From positions 2,409,011-2,473,010 of the forward strand of contig VXAY01004360.1 of NCBI GenBank assembly GCA_013399855.1: a stretch of 64,000 nt of DNA, given 5' to 3'. Below the pieces are notes generated by a model, which saw nothing but the letters and a program-made list of their open reading frames with translations, did not search any database and was not told the origin of the DNA. Positions within the stretch are counted from its first letter, which is position 1. Each line of letters opens with the position of its first letter. A program made the translations under genes and the position numbers. This DNA comes from Oxyruncus cristatus (taxonomy: Eukaryota; Chordata; Aves; Passeriformes; Cotingidae). Below, piece by piece: positions 63,269-64,000 of the stretch.

Positions 63269-63293
63269 CTTTGTTAAAAACAAAGTTAATTAA
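63269..63293. promoter_or_regulatory. Inverted SOX-type pair plus TTAATTAA
   Basis: CTTTGTT (63269-63275) and AACAAAG (63279-63285) are exact reverse complements 3 bp apart, each a good HMG-box SOX core. TTAATTAA, a homeodomain-type palindrome, abuts at 63286-63293. The arms face outward (CTTTGTT first), opposite to the classical SOX9 dimer arrangement of ACAAwG then CwTTGT, so cooperative SOXE binding should not be assumed. Confidence 0.4.
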
Positions 63294-63420
63294 ATTTGGG
63301 TTTAAGCAGTGTTTCAACCATTTTTAAGTTACAGAATAATGTCAGGACTTAATTGTACCGTTTATCCCAAGATCTTTAAGTACTGAGGCATCACATAAGC
63401 TGCACAGTGCAATTGGGAAG

Positions 63421-64000
63421 TTCATTCCCCCTTACACTCAGTCCAGTCAGTCCAGAGCAGAACCAGTGAGGAGCTGGCCTGGGTCTCCCTCAAACAGGCT
63501 GCCTATTCTTCTTCATGCTGCTCTGCAAAATCCAGCTGTTTCAGCAACCACTGCAGACAGACAGTGGTGTGGAGTGCAGAATCAGCACTATAGGGGTTCT
63601 GATGACTAATCCCTCTCCTGCCACCCTGCCCCAAGCCAGAGCACCCTCTCCATCAGGAAGGGTTGCTACATATTCACTGTATGCTGCACCCCTGCTCTGC
63701 ACAGCTCTGTTTTGCTCAGGTGAACAGAATGCATGATCAATCAAGGCCTGTGAGTTTAAATGACTCACTGAAATTGCACAGTAAATTAAAGACACACACT
63801 CACACACAAAAAAATAAAAGAATATAGTGCTGCCGTGAGTTGTAGTCAACTTTGTACTAGAGAGAGAAATGGCTCCAGAGGCTTTAATTTTAAAATGTAT
63901 CTGTTCCCCAAGCTGAAAATCTAATCAATTCATCCATACTGTAGACTAATTACTTTTGGTATTTTGTACTGCAGCAAGGACAGGAAGGGAACAAAATATA
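63421..64000. other. Unique noncoding sequence to window end
   Basis: A short CA/A-rich stretch lies at about 63791-63816. Overlapping frames of 73 and 102 codons occur on opposite strands and neither is convincing. The sequence continues past the window without a visible boundary. Confidence 0.5.

Larger units (their letters stand above)
63060..63420. promoter_or_regulatory. Candidate regulatory element with POU and SOX palindromes
   Basis: Repeat-free, AT-rich and without an open frame of note. It contains two perfect inverted repeats that fit transcription-factor dimer sites. One is a POU-type palindrome (63197-63214) and the other a paired SOX-type site (63269-63285) followed at once by TTAATTAA (63286-63293). 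POU and SOX factors commonly act together on enhancers. The co-occurrence within 100 bp is visible; enhancer activity is inference. Confidence 0.35.

Overview
This window looks like vertebrate nuclear DNA, most probably from a bird. The clearest repeats are CR1 LINE copies that end in the ATTCTRTG-type octamer characteristic of this family in birds and other sauropsids. A few eroded MIR-type SINEs of amniote age are also present. There is no sign of Alu, B1/B2 or L1, overall repeat density is low, and base composition is AT-rich. One undetermined base (N at 32743) marks this as assembly sequence. I cannot name the species or the chromosome.

I find no supportable protein-coding gene, exon, tRNA, rRNA or known microRNA. 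The open reading frames are short, lie on both strands, overlap each other, and show no recognisable domain apart from reverse-transcriptase debris inside CR1. The longest (232 codons, 49982-50680 +) sits in a GC-richer patch and resembles nothing I know. The window is best read as intergenic or deep intronic sequence of gene-desert type.

Layout. 1-14.1 kb: mostly unique sequence with a reverse MIR near 5.3 kb, a 30-nt alternating purine/pyrimidine tract at 5955, a G-rich run at 6066 and a long A-rich tract at 10.3 kb. 14.1-16 kb: a possible tRNA-derived SINE head and a reverse MIR. 19.9-21.9 kb: a nested retrotransposon, in which an old, heavily eroded CR1 on the + strand is split by a younger 315-bp CR1 3' fragment flanked by an 8-bp direct repeat. 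22-43.7 kb: mostly unique sequence with a GC-richer patch near 26 kb, a perfect 16-bp palindrome at 27857, a possible hAT terminus at 35.4 kb and a reverse MIR at 38.4 kb. 43.7-44.9 kb: the best preserved repeat, a 1.1-kb reverse CR1 with visible reverse-transcriptase remnants and an internal (CATC)n microsatellite. 47.5 kb: a short CR1 3' end. 54.3 kb: a forward MIR. 57.8-63.4 kb: several low-repeat segments with clustered homeodomain, SOX or POU-type motifs. These are the best candidates for conserved regulatory elements, although conservation cannot be tested here.

The most interesting observations are the nested CR1 pair with its possible target-site duplication, the microsatellite that expanded inside CR1 reverse-transcriptase sequence without shifting the frame across it, and the candidate regulatory block at 63.06-63.42 kb. 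That block carries a perfect POU-like palindrome and, 55 bp further on, a perfect inverted pair of SOX-like sites beside TTAATTAA. I found no new multi-gene system.
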